NCBI RefSeq assembly: GCF_900128475.1
Contig: NZ_LT635837.1
Location: 355,615 to 419,614 of the forward strand
DNA from: Mediterranea massiliensis
Lineage (GTDB): Bacteria > Bacteroidota > Bacteroidia > Bacteroidales > Bacteroidaceae
Direction of reading: 5' to 3'
DNA: 64,000 bases
Below are positions 16,952-24,735 of this stretch, in pieces; within the stretch, counting starts at the first letter, position 1, and the number at the start of each line of letters is the position of its first letter. The notes beneath the pieces are model-generated. The model worked only from the letters and a program-made list of their open reading frames with translations. It did not search any database and was not told where the DNA came from. A program made the translations under genes and the position numbers.

Positions 16952-17977
16952 TTATCTCTGAACACGTCCGCTGGCATCACCACCGGCCAAGGCTTCCACT
17001 TCTTCGGCAGAAACCAAGTTGAAGTCACCGTTGATGGTATGCTTCAGGGCAGAAGCGGCTACGGCAAATTCCAGTGCCTCACCCTGAGTGGCCTTCGTCA
17101 GCAGTCCGTGGATGATACCACCCGAAAAGGAATCACCACCACCCACACGGTCTACGATAGGGTTGATATCGTAACGCTTGGACTCGTAGAACTCCTGGCC
17201 GTTGTAAATCATGGCCTTCCAACCGTTGTGGCTGGCAGAGAACGATTCGCGGAGGGTAGAAATGACATACTTGAATCCGAACTCCTTGGCCATGGCCTTG
17301 AAGATACCCTTGTAGCCTTCGGCGTCTGTCTTGCCGCCTTCCACGTCGGCATCGGGCTTGAAGCCCAGGCAAAGCTCCGCATCTTCTTCGTTACCGATGC
17401 AGACATCCACGTATTTCATCAAAGGTTTCATGATAGACTGTGCTTTCTCCTTGGTCCAAAGTTTCTTGCGGAAGTTCAGGTCCACAGAAACCGTCACGCC
17501 GTGACGCTTGGCAGCCTCGCAGGCCAGACGGGTCAGCTCAGCAGCCTTATCCGAAATGGCCGGTGTAATGCCCGACCAGTGGAACCAGTCGGCACCTTCC
17601 ATGATGGCATCAAAATCAAAATCAGAAGGATCGGCTTCTGCAATGGCCGAATGGGCACGGTCGTAAATCACCTTGCTGGGACGCATGGAAGCACCTGTTT
17701 CCAGATAATAGATACCTACACGGTCACCACCGCGGGCAATATAGTCAGTCTTCACGCCATATTTGCGCAAGGCATTGACAGCCGACTGGCCGATTTCATG
17801 CTTCGGCAACTTGGTTACGAAATAAGCGTCATGTCCGTAGTTGGCACAGCTGACAGCCACATTGGCCTCACCGCCGCCATACACGACATCAAACGAATCG
17901 GACTGCACAAAACGAGTATTGCCCGGAGTAGACAATCTCAGCATGATCTCACCCAGTGTTACGACTTTCTTTCCCAT
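16952..17977 (-). CDS. kdgK: 2-keto-3-deoxygluconate kinase (PfkB family)
   Basis: A 341-residue sugar kinase. MGKKVVTLGEIMLRLSTPG is a PfkB N-terminus. YGGGEANVAVSCA near residue 35 binds the sugar, and DRVGGGDSFSGG near 280 carries the catalytic Asp and anion hole. Its place upstream of eda and opposite uxaA makes 2-keto-3-deoxygluconate the best substrate call over other sugars. It heads a two-gene operon. Its promoter region overlaps a candidate LacI operator (18114-18128), so it is probably controlled by the divergent regulator. Confidence 0.9.
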   Translation of the reverse strand: MGKKVVTLGEIMLRLSTPGNTRFVQSDSFDVVYGGGEANVAVSCANYGHDAYFVTKLPKHEIGQSAVNALRKYGVKTDYIARGGDRVGIYYLETGASMRPSKVIYDRAHSAIAEADPSDFDFDAIMEGADWFHWSGITPAISDKAAELTRLACEAAKRHGVTVSVDLNFRKKLWTKEKAQSIMKPLMKYVDVCIGNEEDAELCLGFKPDADVEGGKTDAEGYKGIFKAMAKEFGFKYVISTLRESFSASHNGWKAMIYNGQEFYESKRYDINPIVDRVGGGDSFSGGIIHGLLTKATQGEALEFAVAASALKHTINGDFNLVSAEEVEALAGGDASGRVQR

Positions 17978-18113
17978 AATCTTTTTTATTTTAGGATTAA
18001 ATTGTTATTTTATAATACTTTGTTTCAAATTATAATCCACACGAAGAAAAAGCAATCAAACATCTGACAATCTGCACATTATATCTACATCATCAGAATT
18101 CATGCATACTTCC

Positions 18114-18128
18114 GTGTGCGGGCACAAA
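18114..18128. promoter_or_regulatory. Candidate LacI-family operator 1
   Basis: GTGTGCGGGCACAAA shares 12 of 15 bases with a second site at 18196-18210 and has dyad arms TGTG/CACA. It overlaps the -7 box of the kdgK promoter. The regulator gene lies next door. Confidence 0.5.
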
Positions 18129-18153
18129 GATACAACAATTTTTGGAATACAAA
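18125..18153 (-). promoter_or_regulatory. Promoter for kdgK-eda
   Basis: On the minus strand TTTG (18150-18153), a 17-bp spacer, and TATCTTTG (18125-18132). It overlaps the divergent promoter at 18141-18170. Confidence 0.6.
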
Positions 18154-18170
18154 AAATTATCATATATTTG
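18141..18170 (+). promoter_or_regulatory. Promoter for lacI-uxaA-nhaC
   Basis: TTTG (18141-18144), an 18-bp spacer and TATATTTG (18163-18170). The transcript would start near 18176, just before candidate operator 2. Confidence 0.6.
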
Positions 18171-18195
18171 TGACGAAAATATTAAGATTATTATT

Positions 18196-18210
18196 GTGTA
18201 CGCACACAAA
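18196..18210. promoter_or_regulatory. Candidate LacI-family operator 2
   Basis: GTGTACGCACACAAA, part of the near palindrome TTGTGT-ACGC-ACACAA. It lies just downstream of the predicted lacI transcription start, where bound repressor would block elongation. It is 82 bp from operator 1. Confidence 0.5.
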
Positions 18211-18242
18211 TAGAGTCTGTACACCATCAATAGAACCAACAG

Positions 18243-19304
18243 ATGAGCAGAATCAGAATCAAAGATATCGCACAAATGGCCGATGTCTCGGTGGGCACCG
18301 TAGACCGGGTGCTGCACGGACGTAGCGGCGTATCGGAAGCCAGCCGAAAACGAGTGGAAGAAATACTGAAGCAACTGGACTACCAGCCCAACATGTATGC
18401 CAGCGCCCTGGCCTCCAACAAGCAGTACACCTACGCCTGCCTGCTGCCCCAGCACGAAGCCAGCGAATACTGGACCGACATCGAAGCAGGCATTCGCGAA
18501 GCCACCCTTGCCTACTCGGACTTCAACATCCAGGCCGACGTTACCCACTACGACCCTTATGACTATCACTCGTTCGAACAGGCTTCGCAACAGATTGTAG
18601 AGAAACAGCCGGACGGGGTACTGCTGGCACCGACGGCTCCCCAGTATACGTGCCCCTTCGTCGAGCAGCTGAACCAGCTCCATATACCTTATATATATAT
18701 AGACTCGAATATCCAGGAACAGCCGGCCCTTTCGTTCTTCGGTCAGCACTCCCACCAAAGCGGATTTTTTGCCGCACGCATGCTGATGCTGCTGGCCGGC
18801 AAGAATGCGACTGAAATAGTCATCTTCCGCAAGATAAACGAAGGAGTGGTTGGCTCCAACCAGCAGGAGAGGCGCGAAATCGGGTTCCGCGAATACATGG
18901 AACGCCATCACCCCACCTGCCACATCTGGGAACTGGACCTGCATGCCAAACGCGACACGGAAGACACCCAGATGCTGGACGATTTCTTCAAGGCCCACCC
19001 CACCCTGCACAACGGCATCACTTTCAACTCGAAAGCGTACATCATCGGCGAATACCTGCACAAGAGAGGCATCGCCGACTTCAACCTGATGGGCTACGAC
19101 CTGCTGAAGCGCAATGTGGAATGCCTGAAGGGAGGTACCATCTCCTTCCTCATCGCCCAGCAACCTACCCTGCAGGGATTCAACGGCATCAAAACCCTGT
19201 GCGACCACCTGATTCTGAAGAAGGAGGTCAACCGCATCAACTTCATGCCTATCGACCTGCTGACGCGGGAAAACATCGAATTCTACTACAAACCGATAAA
19301 CTAA
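18243..19304 (+). CDS. LacI-family transcriptional regulator of the hexuronate locus
   Basis: A 353-residue regulator. The N-terminal helix-turn-helix and hinge (IKDIAQMADVSVGTVDRVLH at residues 5-24, then SEASRKRVEEIL) are typical of LacI/GalR. A periplasmic-binding-protein-like sensor domain fills the rest and probably binds a sugar acid. It is transcribed away from kdgK-eda and followed by uxaA after 17 bases. That makes it the likely local repressor or activator of both arms, with candidate sites at 18114-18128 and 18196-18210. The effector (galacturonate, tagaturonate, altronate or KDG) is not evident from sequence. Confidence 0.9.
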   Translation: MSRIRIKDIAQMADVSVGTVDRVLHGRSGVSEASRKRVEEILKQLDYQPNMYASALASNKQYTYACLLPQHEASEYWTDIEAGIREATLAYSDFNIQADVTHYDPYDYHSFEQASQQIVEKQPDGVLLAPTAPQYTCPFVEQLNQLHIPYIYIDSNIQEQPALSFFGQHSHQSGFFAARMLMLLAGKNATEIVIFRKINEGVVGSNQQERREIGFREYMERHHPTCHIWELDLHAKRDTEDTQMLDDFFKAHPTLHNGITFNSKAYIIGEYLHKRGIADFNLMGYDLLKRNVECLKGGTISFLIAQQPTLQGFNGIKTLCDHLILKKEVNRINFMPIDLLTRENIEFYYKPIN

Positions 19305-19321
19305 CACTCAACCCCAGTAAC

Positions 19322-20812
19322 ATGGAAACAAAGTTCTTGAAAATCAATCCGGCAGACAATGTAGCGGTAGCCATTGCACCGCTGTCGGCAGGTGAAAAAA
19401 TAAATGTAGACGGACAGGAAATTACCCTGAACGAAGATATCCCGGCCGGTCATAAATTCGCACTGAAGAATCTGGCCGAAGGTGAAAACGTCATCAAATA
19501 CGGATACCCCATCGGGCATGCCCGCGAAGCCCGCAGACAGGGCGACTGGATGAACGAACACAACATACAGACCAATCTGTCCGGCCTGCTGGAATACACC
19601 TACCATCCGGTAAAGGCAGACCTGGACATTGCCGACCGGCACCTGACCTTCAAGGGCTACCGCCGCAAGAACGGCGACGTGGGCGTACGCAATGAAATCT
19701 GGATCATCCCGACCGTGGGCTGCGTGAACGGTATTGCCAACCAACTGGCCGAAGCCCTGCGTGCCGAAACGGGCGGCAAAGGCGTAGACGCCATCATGGC
19801 CTATCCGCACAACTATGGTTGCTCCCAGCTGGGCGACGACCACGAGAACACCAAAAAAATACTGCGCGACATGGTGCTCCATCCCAATGCCGGAGCCGTG
19901 CTGGTCGTCGGCCTGGGTTGCGAGAACAACCAGCCGGACGTCTTCCGCGAGTTTCTGGATGAGTATGATACAGACCGTGTCAAGTTTCTGGTGGCCCAAA
20001 AAGTGGACAACGAATTTGAAGAAGGCATGAAGCTGCTGCGCGAACTCTATGCCAAAGCTTCGCAGGATGTACGCGAGGACGTTTCCCTGAGCGAGCTCCG
20101 CGTGGGACTGAAATGTGGTGGCTCCGACGGCTTCTCGGGCATCACGGCCAATCCGCTGCTCGGCCTGTTCTCCGACTTTCTGGTAGCCCAGGGAGGCACC
20201 ACCGTCCTGACGGAGGTACCCGAAATGTTCGGCGCAGAAACCATCCTGATGAACCGCTGCCGCAACCGGGAACTGTTCGACCAGACGGTCAAGCTCATCA
20301 ACGACTTCAAGGAATACTTCCTGAGCCACGGAGAACCCGTCGGAGAGAATCCCTCGCCGGGCAACAAGGCTGGCGGTATCTCCACACTCGAAGACAAGGC
20401 GCTAGGCTGCACGCAGAAATGTGGCAAAAGCTACGTCGAGGGAGTGTTGTCCTATGGTGAACGCCTCCACACGAAGGGGCTCAATCTACTGTCGGCTCCG
20501 GGCAACGACCTGGTGGCTGCCACCGCACTGGCTTCCAGCGGTTGCCACATGGTTCTCTTCACAACGGGCCGCGGAACGCCCTTCGGCACTTACGTCCCTA
20601 CCATGAAGATATCCACCAACTCCAATCTGGCCAAGCACAAGCCGGGATGGATAGACTTTAACGCCGGTGTCATCCTCGAAGACGAACCGATGCAGCAGAC
20701 GTGCGAACGCTTCATCGACTATGTCATCCGTGTGGCCAGCGGCGAACTGGTCAACAACGAGAAAAAAGGTTATAAGGAAATAGCCATCTTCAAGAATGGA
20801 GTGACACTTTAA
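19322..20812 (+). CDS. uxaA: Altronate dehydratase
   Basis: A 496-residue enzyme of the UxaA/GarD family that dehydrates D-altronate to 2-keto-3-deoxygluconate. It has an N-terminal SAF domain (about 1-90, with GHKFALKNLAEGENVIKYG), then the dehydratase body with GVRNEIWIIPTVGCVN near 120, HNYGCSQLGDDH near 160, GLKCGGSDGFSG near 260 and GCTQKCGKSY near 360. The length matches E. coli UxaA (495). The start at 19322 is chosen because the longer frame overlaps lacI in another frame. It sits between lacI and an NhaC antiporter. UxaB and UxaC are not in the window. Confidence 0.95.
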   Translation: METKFLKINPADNVAVAIAPLSAGEKINVDGQEITLNEDIPAGHKFALKNLAEGENVIKYGYPIGHAREARRQGDWMNEHNIQTNLSGLLEYTYHPVKADLDIADRHLTFKGYRRKNGDVGVRNEIWIIPTVGCVNGIANQLAEALRAETGGKGVDAIMAYPHNYGCSQLGDDHENTKKILRDMVLHPNAGAVLVVGLGCENNQPDVFREFLDEYDTDRVKFLVAQKVDNEFEEGMKLLRELYAKASQDVREDVSLSELRVGLKCGGSDGFSGITANPLLGLFSDFLVAQGGTTVLTEVPEMFGAETILMNRCRNRELFDQTVKLINDFKEYFLSHGEPVGENPSPGNKAGGISTLEDKALGCTQKCGKSYVEGVLSYGERLHTKGLNLLSAPGNDLVAATALASSGCHMVLFTTGRGTPFGTYVPTMKISTNSNLAKHKPGWIDFNAGVILEDEPMQQTCERFIDYVIRVASGELVNNEKKGYKEIAIFKNGVTL

Positions 20813-20842
20813 GGAAAGCATCAACAGACTGAATACCATTTT

Positions 20843-22135
20843 ATGCAAGAAACCATCCAATCCCGCCGGGGAAGCTGGTGGGCGCTGAGTCCGCTCGTCG
20901 TGTTCCTCTGCCTCTACCTGGTGACCTCCCTGCTGATGAACGACTTCTACAAGATGCCCATCACCGTGGCCTTCCTGTTCTCGTCGTGCTATGCTGTGGC
21001 CATCACCCGCGGCCTGAAACTGGAGGAACGCATCTACCACTTCTCTGCCGGGGCCAGCAACAAGAATATCCTGATGATGATCTGGATATTCGTACTGGCC
21101 GGAGCCTTTGCACAGAGCGCCAAGCAGATGGGCGCCATCGACGCAACGGTCAACCTGACCCTTCACGTCCTGCCGGACAACCTGCTGCTGGCAGGTATCT
21201 TTCTGGCTGCCTGCTTCATCTCCCTCTCCATCGGCACCAGCGTCGGCACCATCGTTGCCCTGACTCCGGTGGCGGTGGGGCTGGCTGAAAAGACCGGAGT
21301 CGACCTGGCCTATATGACGGCCATCGTCGTGGGAGGCTCCTTCTTCGGCGACAATCTGTCGTTCATTTCCGACACCACCATCGCCTCCACCCGTACGCAA
21401 GACTGCGTCATGACAGACAAGTTCCGCGTGAACTGCCTCATCGTGGTACCCGCAGCCATTGTGGTACTGGGAGTCTATGTCTTTCAAGGATTGAGCGTCA
21501 GTGCACCGCCACAGACCGAGACCATCGAATGGATCAAAGTACTGCCCTACCTCATCGTGTTGGGTACCGCCGTTGCAGGCATGAACGTCATGCTTGTGCT
21601 GATGCTGGGCATCGTGTCTACGGGACTCGTCGGTTTCCTCACCGGCATGTCGTTCTTCGACTGGTTCGGAGCCATGGGGGCGGGCATCACCGGCATGGGC
21701 GAGCTCATCATCATCACCCTGCTCGCCGGAGGCATGCTCGAACTGATACGCTACAACGGCGGCATCGACTTCATCATCACCCGACTCACCCGTCATGTAC
21801 ACGGCAAGCGGGGAGCCGAGCTGAGCATTGCCGCCCTGGTGAGCATCGCCAACCTCTGTACGGCCAACAACACCATCGCCATCATCACCACCGGCCCCAT
21901 CGCCCGCGACATTGCCCGGCGTTTCCATCTGGACCGCCGCAAGACGGCCAGCATCCTCGACACCTTCTCGTGCCTGACGCAGGGCCTCATCCCCTACGGC
22001 GCACAGATGCTCATTGCTGCGGGGCTGGCTTCCATCTCGCCGCTGGACATCATCGGAAATCTGTATTACCCCTTCTGCATGGGGGCCTTTGCCCTGCTGG
22101 CCATCCTGCTGAGGTATCCGCGGAAGTATTCATAA
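20843..22135 (+). CDS. NhaC-family Na+/H+ antiporter
   Basis: A 430-residue polytopic membrane protein with about eleven hydrophobic segments. The segments FISLSIGTSVGTIVALTPVAVG, VVGGSFFGDNLSFISDTTIAS and CTANNTIAIITTGPIARDIA are characteristic of the NhaC family. It begins 30 bases after uxaA on the same strand and is likely co-transcribed. NhaC members exchange Na+ for H+, and some exchange organic acids such as malate for lactate. Because it lies in a hexuronate operon, a role in moving a sugar acid or in balancing the ion load of uronate uptake is possible but only inferred. Confidence 0.88.
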   Translation: MQETIQSRRGSWWALSPLVVFLCLYLVTSLLMNDFYKMPITVAFLFSSCYAVAITRGLKLEERIYHFSAGASNKNILMMIWIFVLAGAFAQSAKQMGAIDATVNLTLHVLPDNLLLAGIFLAACFISLSIGTSVGTIVALTPVAVGLAEKTGVDLAYMTAIVVGGSFFGDNLSFISDTTIASTRTQDCVMTDKFRVNCLIVVPAAIVVLGVYVFQGLSVSAPPQTETIEWIKVLPYLIVLGTAVAGMNVMLVLMLGIVSTGLVGFLTGMSFFDWFGAMGAGITGMGELIIITLLAGGMLELIRYNGGIDFIITRLTRHVHGKRGAELSIAALVSIANLCTANNTIAIITTGPIARDIARRFHLDRRKTASILDTFSCLTQGLIPYGAQMLIAAGLASISPLDIIGNLYYPFCMGAFALLAILLRYPRKYS

Positions 22136-22186
22136 GCAACGGCTGGCCAAATGTGGAGGTATTGCACACATTTTGTGGACTTTTGC

Positions 22187-22217
22187 TTGGCCGACCGGAA
22201 GAAAATGCTTACCTTTG
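22187..22217 (+). promoter_or_regulatory. Promoter for rpsP
   Basis: TTG (22187-22189), a 20-bp spacer, then TACCTTTG (22210-22217), giving a leader of about 53 bases. Confidence 0.65.
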
Positions 22218-22274
22218 CGCCCGCCATTACGAGCTAATGGCATAATTCAAATCAAATTAACTAATTAAACATTT

Positions 22275-22829
22275 ATGGCAACAAAAATCAGATTGCAAAG
22301 AAATGGACGTAAGAGCTACGCTTTCTACTCCATCGTAATTGCTGACGTAAGAGCACCACGTGATGGTAGATTTATTGAAAAAATCGGTACTTACAACCCG
22401 AACACTAACCCTGCCACAGTAGATTTGAAGTTCGACCGCGCACTCGACTGGGTACTGAAAGGTGCACAGCCTACTGACACAGTACGCAACATCCTTTCCC
22501 GCGAAGGTGTCTACATGAAGAAGCACCTCTTGGGCGGTGTAGCCAAAGGCGCATTCGGCGAAGCAGAAGCAGAAGCCAAATTCGAAGCTTGGAAGAACAA
22601 CAAGCAGAACGGTCTGGCTGCCCTGAAGGCAAAGCAGGAAGAAGCCAAGAAGGCTGAAGCCAAAGCACGCCTCGAAGCCGAAAAGAAGGTGAACGAAGAA
22701 AAAGCCAAAGCACTGGCTGAAAAGAAAGCCGCTGAAGAGGCTGCCAAAGCTGCTGAAGAAGCTGCCAAGGCCGCTGAACAAGCTGCAGAAGCTCCGGCTG
22801 CAGAAGCTGAAGCACCCGCTGCCGAATAA
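22275..22829 (+). CDS. rpsP: 30S ribosomal protein S16 with long Ala/Glu/Lys tail
   Basis: A 184-residue protein. Residues 1-85 are the S16 core ([20 protein letters not shown], then [16 protein letters not shown] and [21 protein letters not shown]). The remaining 100 residues are highly charged and helical, rich in [19 protein letters not shown] and ending in [13 protein letters not shown]. Most bacterial S16 proteins are 80-90 residues; extended tails are usual in Bacteroidetes. Codon use differs from neighbours (more A-ending and T-ending codons in the core), as expected for a highly expressed gene. It has its own promoter and terminator and is not beside rimM/trmD/rplS as in many other phyla. 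Confidence 0.97.
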   Translation: MATKIRLQRNGRKSYAFYSIVIADVRAPRDGRFIEKIGTYNPNTNPATVDLKFDRALDWVLKGAQPTDTVRNILSREGVYMKKHLLGGVAKGAFGEAEAEAKFEAWKNNKQNGLAALKAKQEEAKKAEAKARLEAEKKVNEEKAKALAEKKAAEEAAKAAEEAAKAAEQAAEAPAAEAEAPAAE

Positions 22830-22874
22830 AGCACGCGGACAACTAAAGAACGCTTATTTCAAACAAACAACCCC

Positions 22875-22909
22875 ATCCCTTCAAGCTTGCCGGCTTGAAG
22901 GGATTTTTA
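22875..22909 (+). terminator. Terminator after rpsP
   Basis: The arms ATCCCTTCAAGC (22875-22886) and GCTTGAAGGGAT (22893-22904) pair perfectly, followed by TTTTTATTTTC. Confidence 0.92.
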
Positions 22910-23018
22910 TTTTCTATATTTCCCCCAGCGCCGTGTTAGAGTGTCAAATTATATAACCAACCGTCTACTCTTGGAGAGCAACCGCAATTCAAAGGCAGAA
23001 AAAGTACCGCCAGGGAAT

Positions 23019-23106
23019 GTTTCAAACATAGAGGCCTTATGTTTCAAACATTCCCCCCTTGGGTTTGAAACATAGGCCCTTTGGGGTTTAAACCCATTTT
23101 CTACAC
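23019..23106 (+). repeat. 22-bp-period tandem array E, four units
   Basis: Units start at 23019, 23041, 23063 and 23085, exactly 22 bases apart. The core is GTTTCAAACAT or GTTTGAAACAT, a GTTTnAAAC palindrome; the fourth unit carries GTTTAAAC shifted by one base. The 11-base linkers differ but tend to end in CCTTAT/CCTTGG/CCTTTGG-like sequence. Confidence 0.9.
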
Positions 23107-23209
23107 ATAGCCGCTCCACTCTTCCGGCAGGCACCCATCTGTAATTATCTTTCACAATTCGTTATTTTCTTTACCCTGCTTGAACCATTTAAAAGGAAGA
23201 AAAGCGATA

Positions 23210-23350
23210 CCTCGGAAGTGCAAGGCTGAAAACTGCGTTTTCGCTTTGCACTTCGCTTGGTTTGCACTACTTTCAAGAAGATAGGCTGCACCTCGGAAGT
23301 GCAAGGCTGAAAACTGCGTTTTCGCTTTGCACTTCGCTCGGTTTGCACTA
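23210..23350 (+). repeat. Duplicated 60-bp hairpin element carrying promoter sequence
   Basis: Two copies, 23210-23269 and 23291-23350, are identical except one base (C/T at 23257/23338) and 81 bp apart. Each starts CCTCGGAAGTGCAAGGCTGA and ends CGGTTTGCACTA (or TGGTTTGCACTA). Each folds as AAGTGCAA...GAAAAC-TGC-GTTTTC...TTGCACTT. The distal copy is completed by TATCTTTG to make a full promoter; in the proximal copy that box is TACTTTCA. Confidence 0.95.
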
Positions 23351-23356
23351 TCTTTG
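23326..23356 (+). promoter_or_regulatory. Promoter for the TlpA-like gene, built into the repeat
   Basis: TTTG (23326-23329) lies inside the second 60-bp copy, then a 19-bp spacer, then TATCTTTG (23349-23356). This is a full match to the Bacteroidetes promoter. Confidence 0.75.
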
Positions 23357-23384
23357 CCCAGCTAATTTTAAAACCATAGAAACA

Positions 23385-24482
23385 ATGAAAAAACTTACTT
23401 ATCTGCTTGCCGCAGCTGCCGTACTGGCCGCTTGTAACGGCAACAAAGGTTACACCGTAACCGGTACCGTAGAAGGAGCCTCTGACGGCGATACCGTATA
23501 TCTGAAAAAAGTGGAAGGCCGCCAGCTCGTCAGCCTCGACTCGGCTGTCATCAGCAACGGAACATTTACCTTCAAAGGCGTACAGGACACAGCTGCCAAC
23601 CGCTACATCACCTACGCCGCACAGGACAAGGAACCTCTGATGATGGATTTCTTCCTGGAAAATGGTAAAATCAACGTAAGCCTGACCCGCAACAACGACT
23701 CGGCTACCGGCACGCCCAACAACGACGCCTACCAAGCCGTACGCAGCCAGCTCAACGGACTGAACGCCCAAATCAACGCCATCTACGAAAGCGTATCGAC
23801 CGACACCACCTTCACCCAGGAGCAACGCGAAGCCAAAGGACAGGAAATTGAAGCACTGCAAGACAAATCCATCTCCATTCTGAAGGACGCCATCAAGCAG
23901 AACATCACCAATGCCGTAGGTATCCACCTGCTGAAACAGAACTTCTACTATATGGACGTAGAAGATCTGGATCCGCTGATGCCCCAGATTCCGGCTGCAT
24001 ACGACAACGATGAGACCATCGCAAAAATCAAAGCCAATGTAGAAAAGATGAAAGCTACCGCCGTAGGTCAGAAGTTCACGGACTTCGAAATGCAGACACC
24101 TGACGGCCAGAACGTCAAGCTGTCCGACTACGTAGGAAAAGGCAAAGTGGTGCTGGTAGACTTCTGGGCCAGCTGGTGTGGTCCCTGCCGTCGCGAAATG
24201 CCCAACCTGGTAGAAGCCTACAAACAGTACAAGAACAAGAACTTCGAAATTGTCGGTGTATCGCTCGACCAGAACGGAGACGCCTGGAAAGCTGCCATCG
24301 AGCAACTCAACATTACATGGCCGCAGATGTCCGACCTGAAATACTGGAACTGCGAAGGCGCCCAACTGTATGCCGTAAGCAGCATCCCTCACACGGTATT
24401 GATTGACGGCGAAGGTACCATCATCGCCCGCGGCCTGCATGGCGAAGACCTGCAAAAGAAGCTGGCTGAAGTATTGAAATAA
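23385..24482 (+). CDS. TlpA-like thiol-disulfide oxidoreductase lipoprotein with DUF4369 domain
   Basis: A 365-residue envelope protein. The signal peptide MKKLTYLLAAAAVLAAC gives lipobox Cys17. A DUF4369 domain (about 22-125, GYTVTGTVEGASDGDTVYLKK) is followed by a helical linker, then a TlpA/AhpC-TSA thioredoxin domain (about 225-365) with the redox motif Cys265-Gly-Pro-Cys268 in DFWASWCGPCRREMPN. It probably reduces periplasmic thiols or supports cytochrome maturation; the partner is unknown. The start at 23385 is chosen because the longer frame runs into the repeats. The gene is monocistronic between a repeat-borne promoter and a strong terminator. Confidence 0.92.
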   Translation: MKKLTYLLAAAAVLAACNGNKGYTVTGTVEGASDGDTVYLKKVEGRQLVSLDSAVISNGTFTFKGVQDTAANRYITYAAQDKEPLMMDFFLENGKINVSLTRNNDSATGTPNNDAYQAVRSQLNGLNAQINAIYESVSTDTTFTQEQREAKGQEIEALQDKSISILKDAIKQNITNAVGIHLLKQNFYYMDVEDLDPLMPQIPAAYDNDETIAKIKANVEKMKATAVGQKFTDFEMQTPDGQNVKLSDYVGKGKVVLVDFWASWCGPCRREMPNLVEAYKQYKNKNFEIVGVSLDQNGDAWKAAIEQLNITWPQMSDLKYWNCEGAQLYAVSSIPHTVLIDGEGTIIARGLHGEDLQKKLAEVLK

Positions 24483-24506
24483 TACTCCATACGACCGATA
24501 TCATGA

Positions 24507-24540
24507 AAAGCCTCCGGAACATACCGGAGGCTTTTTTATT
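24507..24540 (+). terminator. Terminator after the TlpA-like gene
   Basis: AAAGCCTCCGG (24507-24517) pairs with CCGGAGGCTTT (24524-24534), followed by TTTATT. Confidence 0.93.
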
Positions 24541-24579
24541 TCATCAAGTTTACCATATTAGAAAACATATGCACAAACG

Positions 24580-24657
24580 AAGTTTTCCAAAATAAACAAT
24601 GCACCTACTGATTATAAACGACTTAACAATTTTTACAGACATAAAAGTTTTCCAAAA
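24580..24657. promoter_or_regulatory. Direct repeats upstream of nrdD, possible regulator sites
   Basis: AAGTTTTCCAAAA occurs at 24580-24592 and again at 24645-24657, 65 bp apart. A third, inverted-looking GAAAAC lies at 24661. Identical 13-mers this close upstream of nrdD suggest a binding site, but no known consensus (such as NrdR) matches. Confidence 0.4.
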
Positions 24658-24682
24658 CAGAAAACTTTCGGATAAGTTTGAT

Positions 24683-24690
24683 AACTTTGC
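24683..24690 (+). promoter_or_regulatory. -7 box for nrdDG
   Basis: TAACTTTG, 46 bases before the nrdD start. The -33 element is not clear. Confidence 0.5.
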
Positions 24691-24735
24691 ATCATCCAAA
24701 AAGCATATTTCATCACCCCAAACATCACCATAGTT

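Larger units (their letters stand above)
22910..23384. other. Repeat-rich intergenic region between rpsP and the TlpA-like gene
   Basis: About 475 bases holding array E (23019-23106), a tandem 60-bp element (23210-23350) and a promoter. No coding sequence is supported. Open frames on both strands are products of the repeats. Confidence 0.7.

Noticed and set aside
23145-24455. 436-residue antisense frame over the TlpA-like gene
   Set aside because: It includes translated copies of the 60-bp repeat and is a shadow of the real lipoprotein gene.
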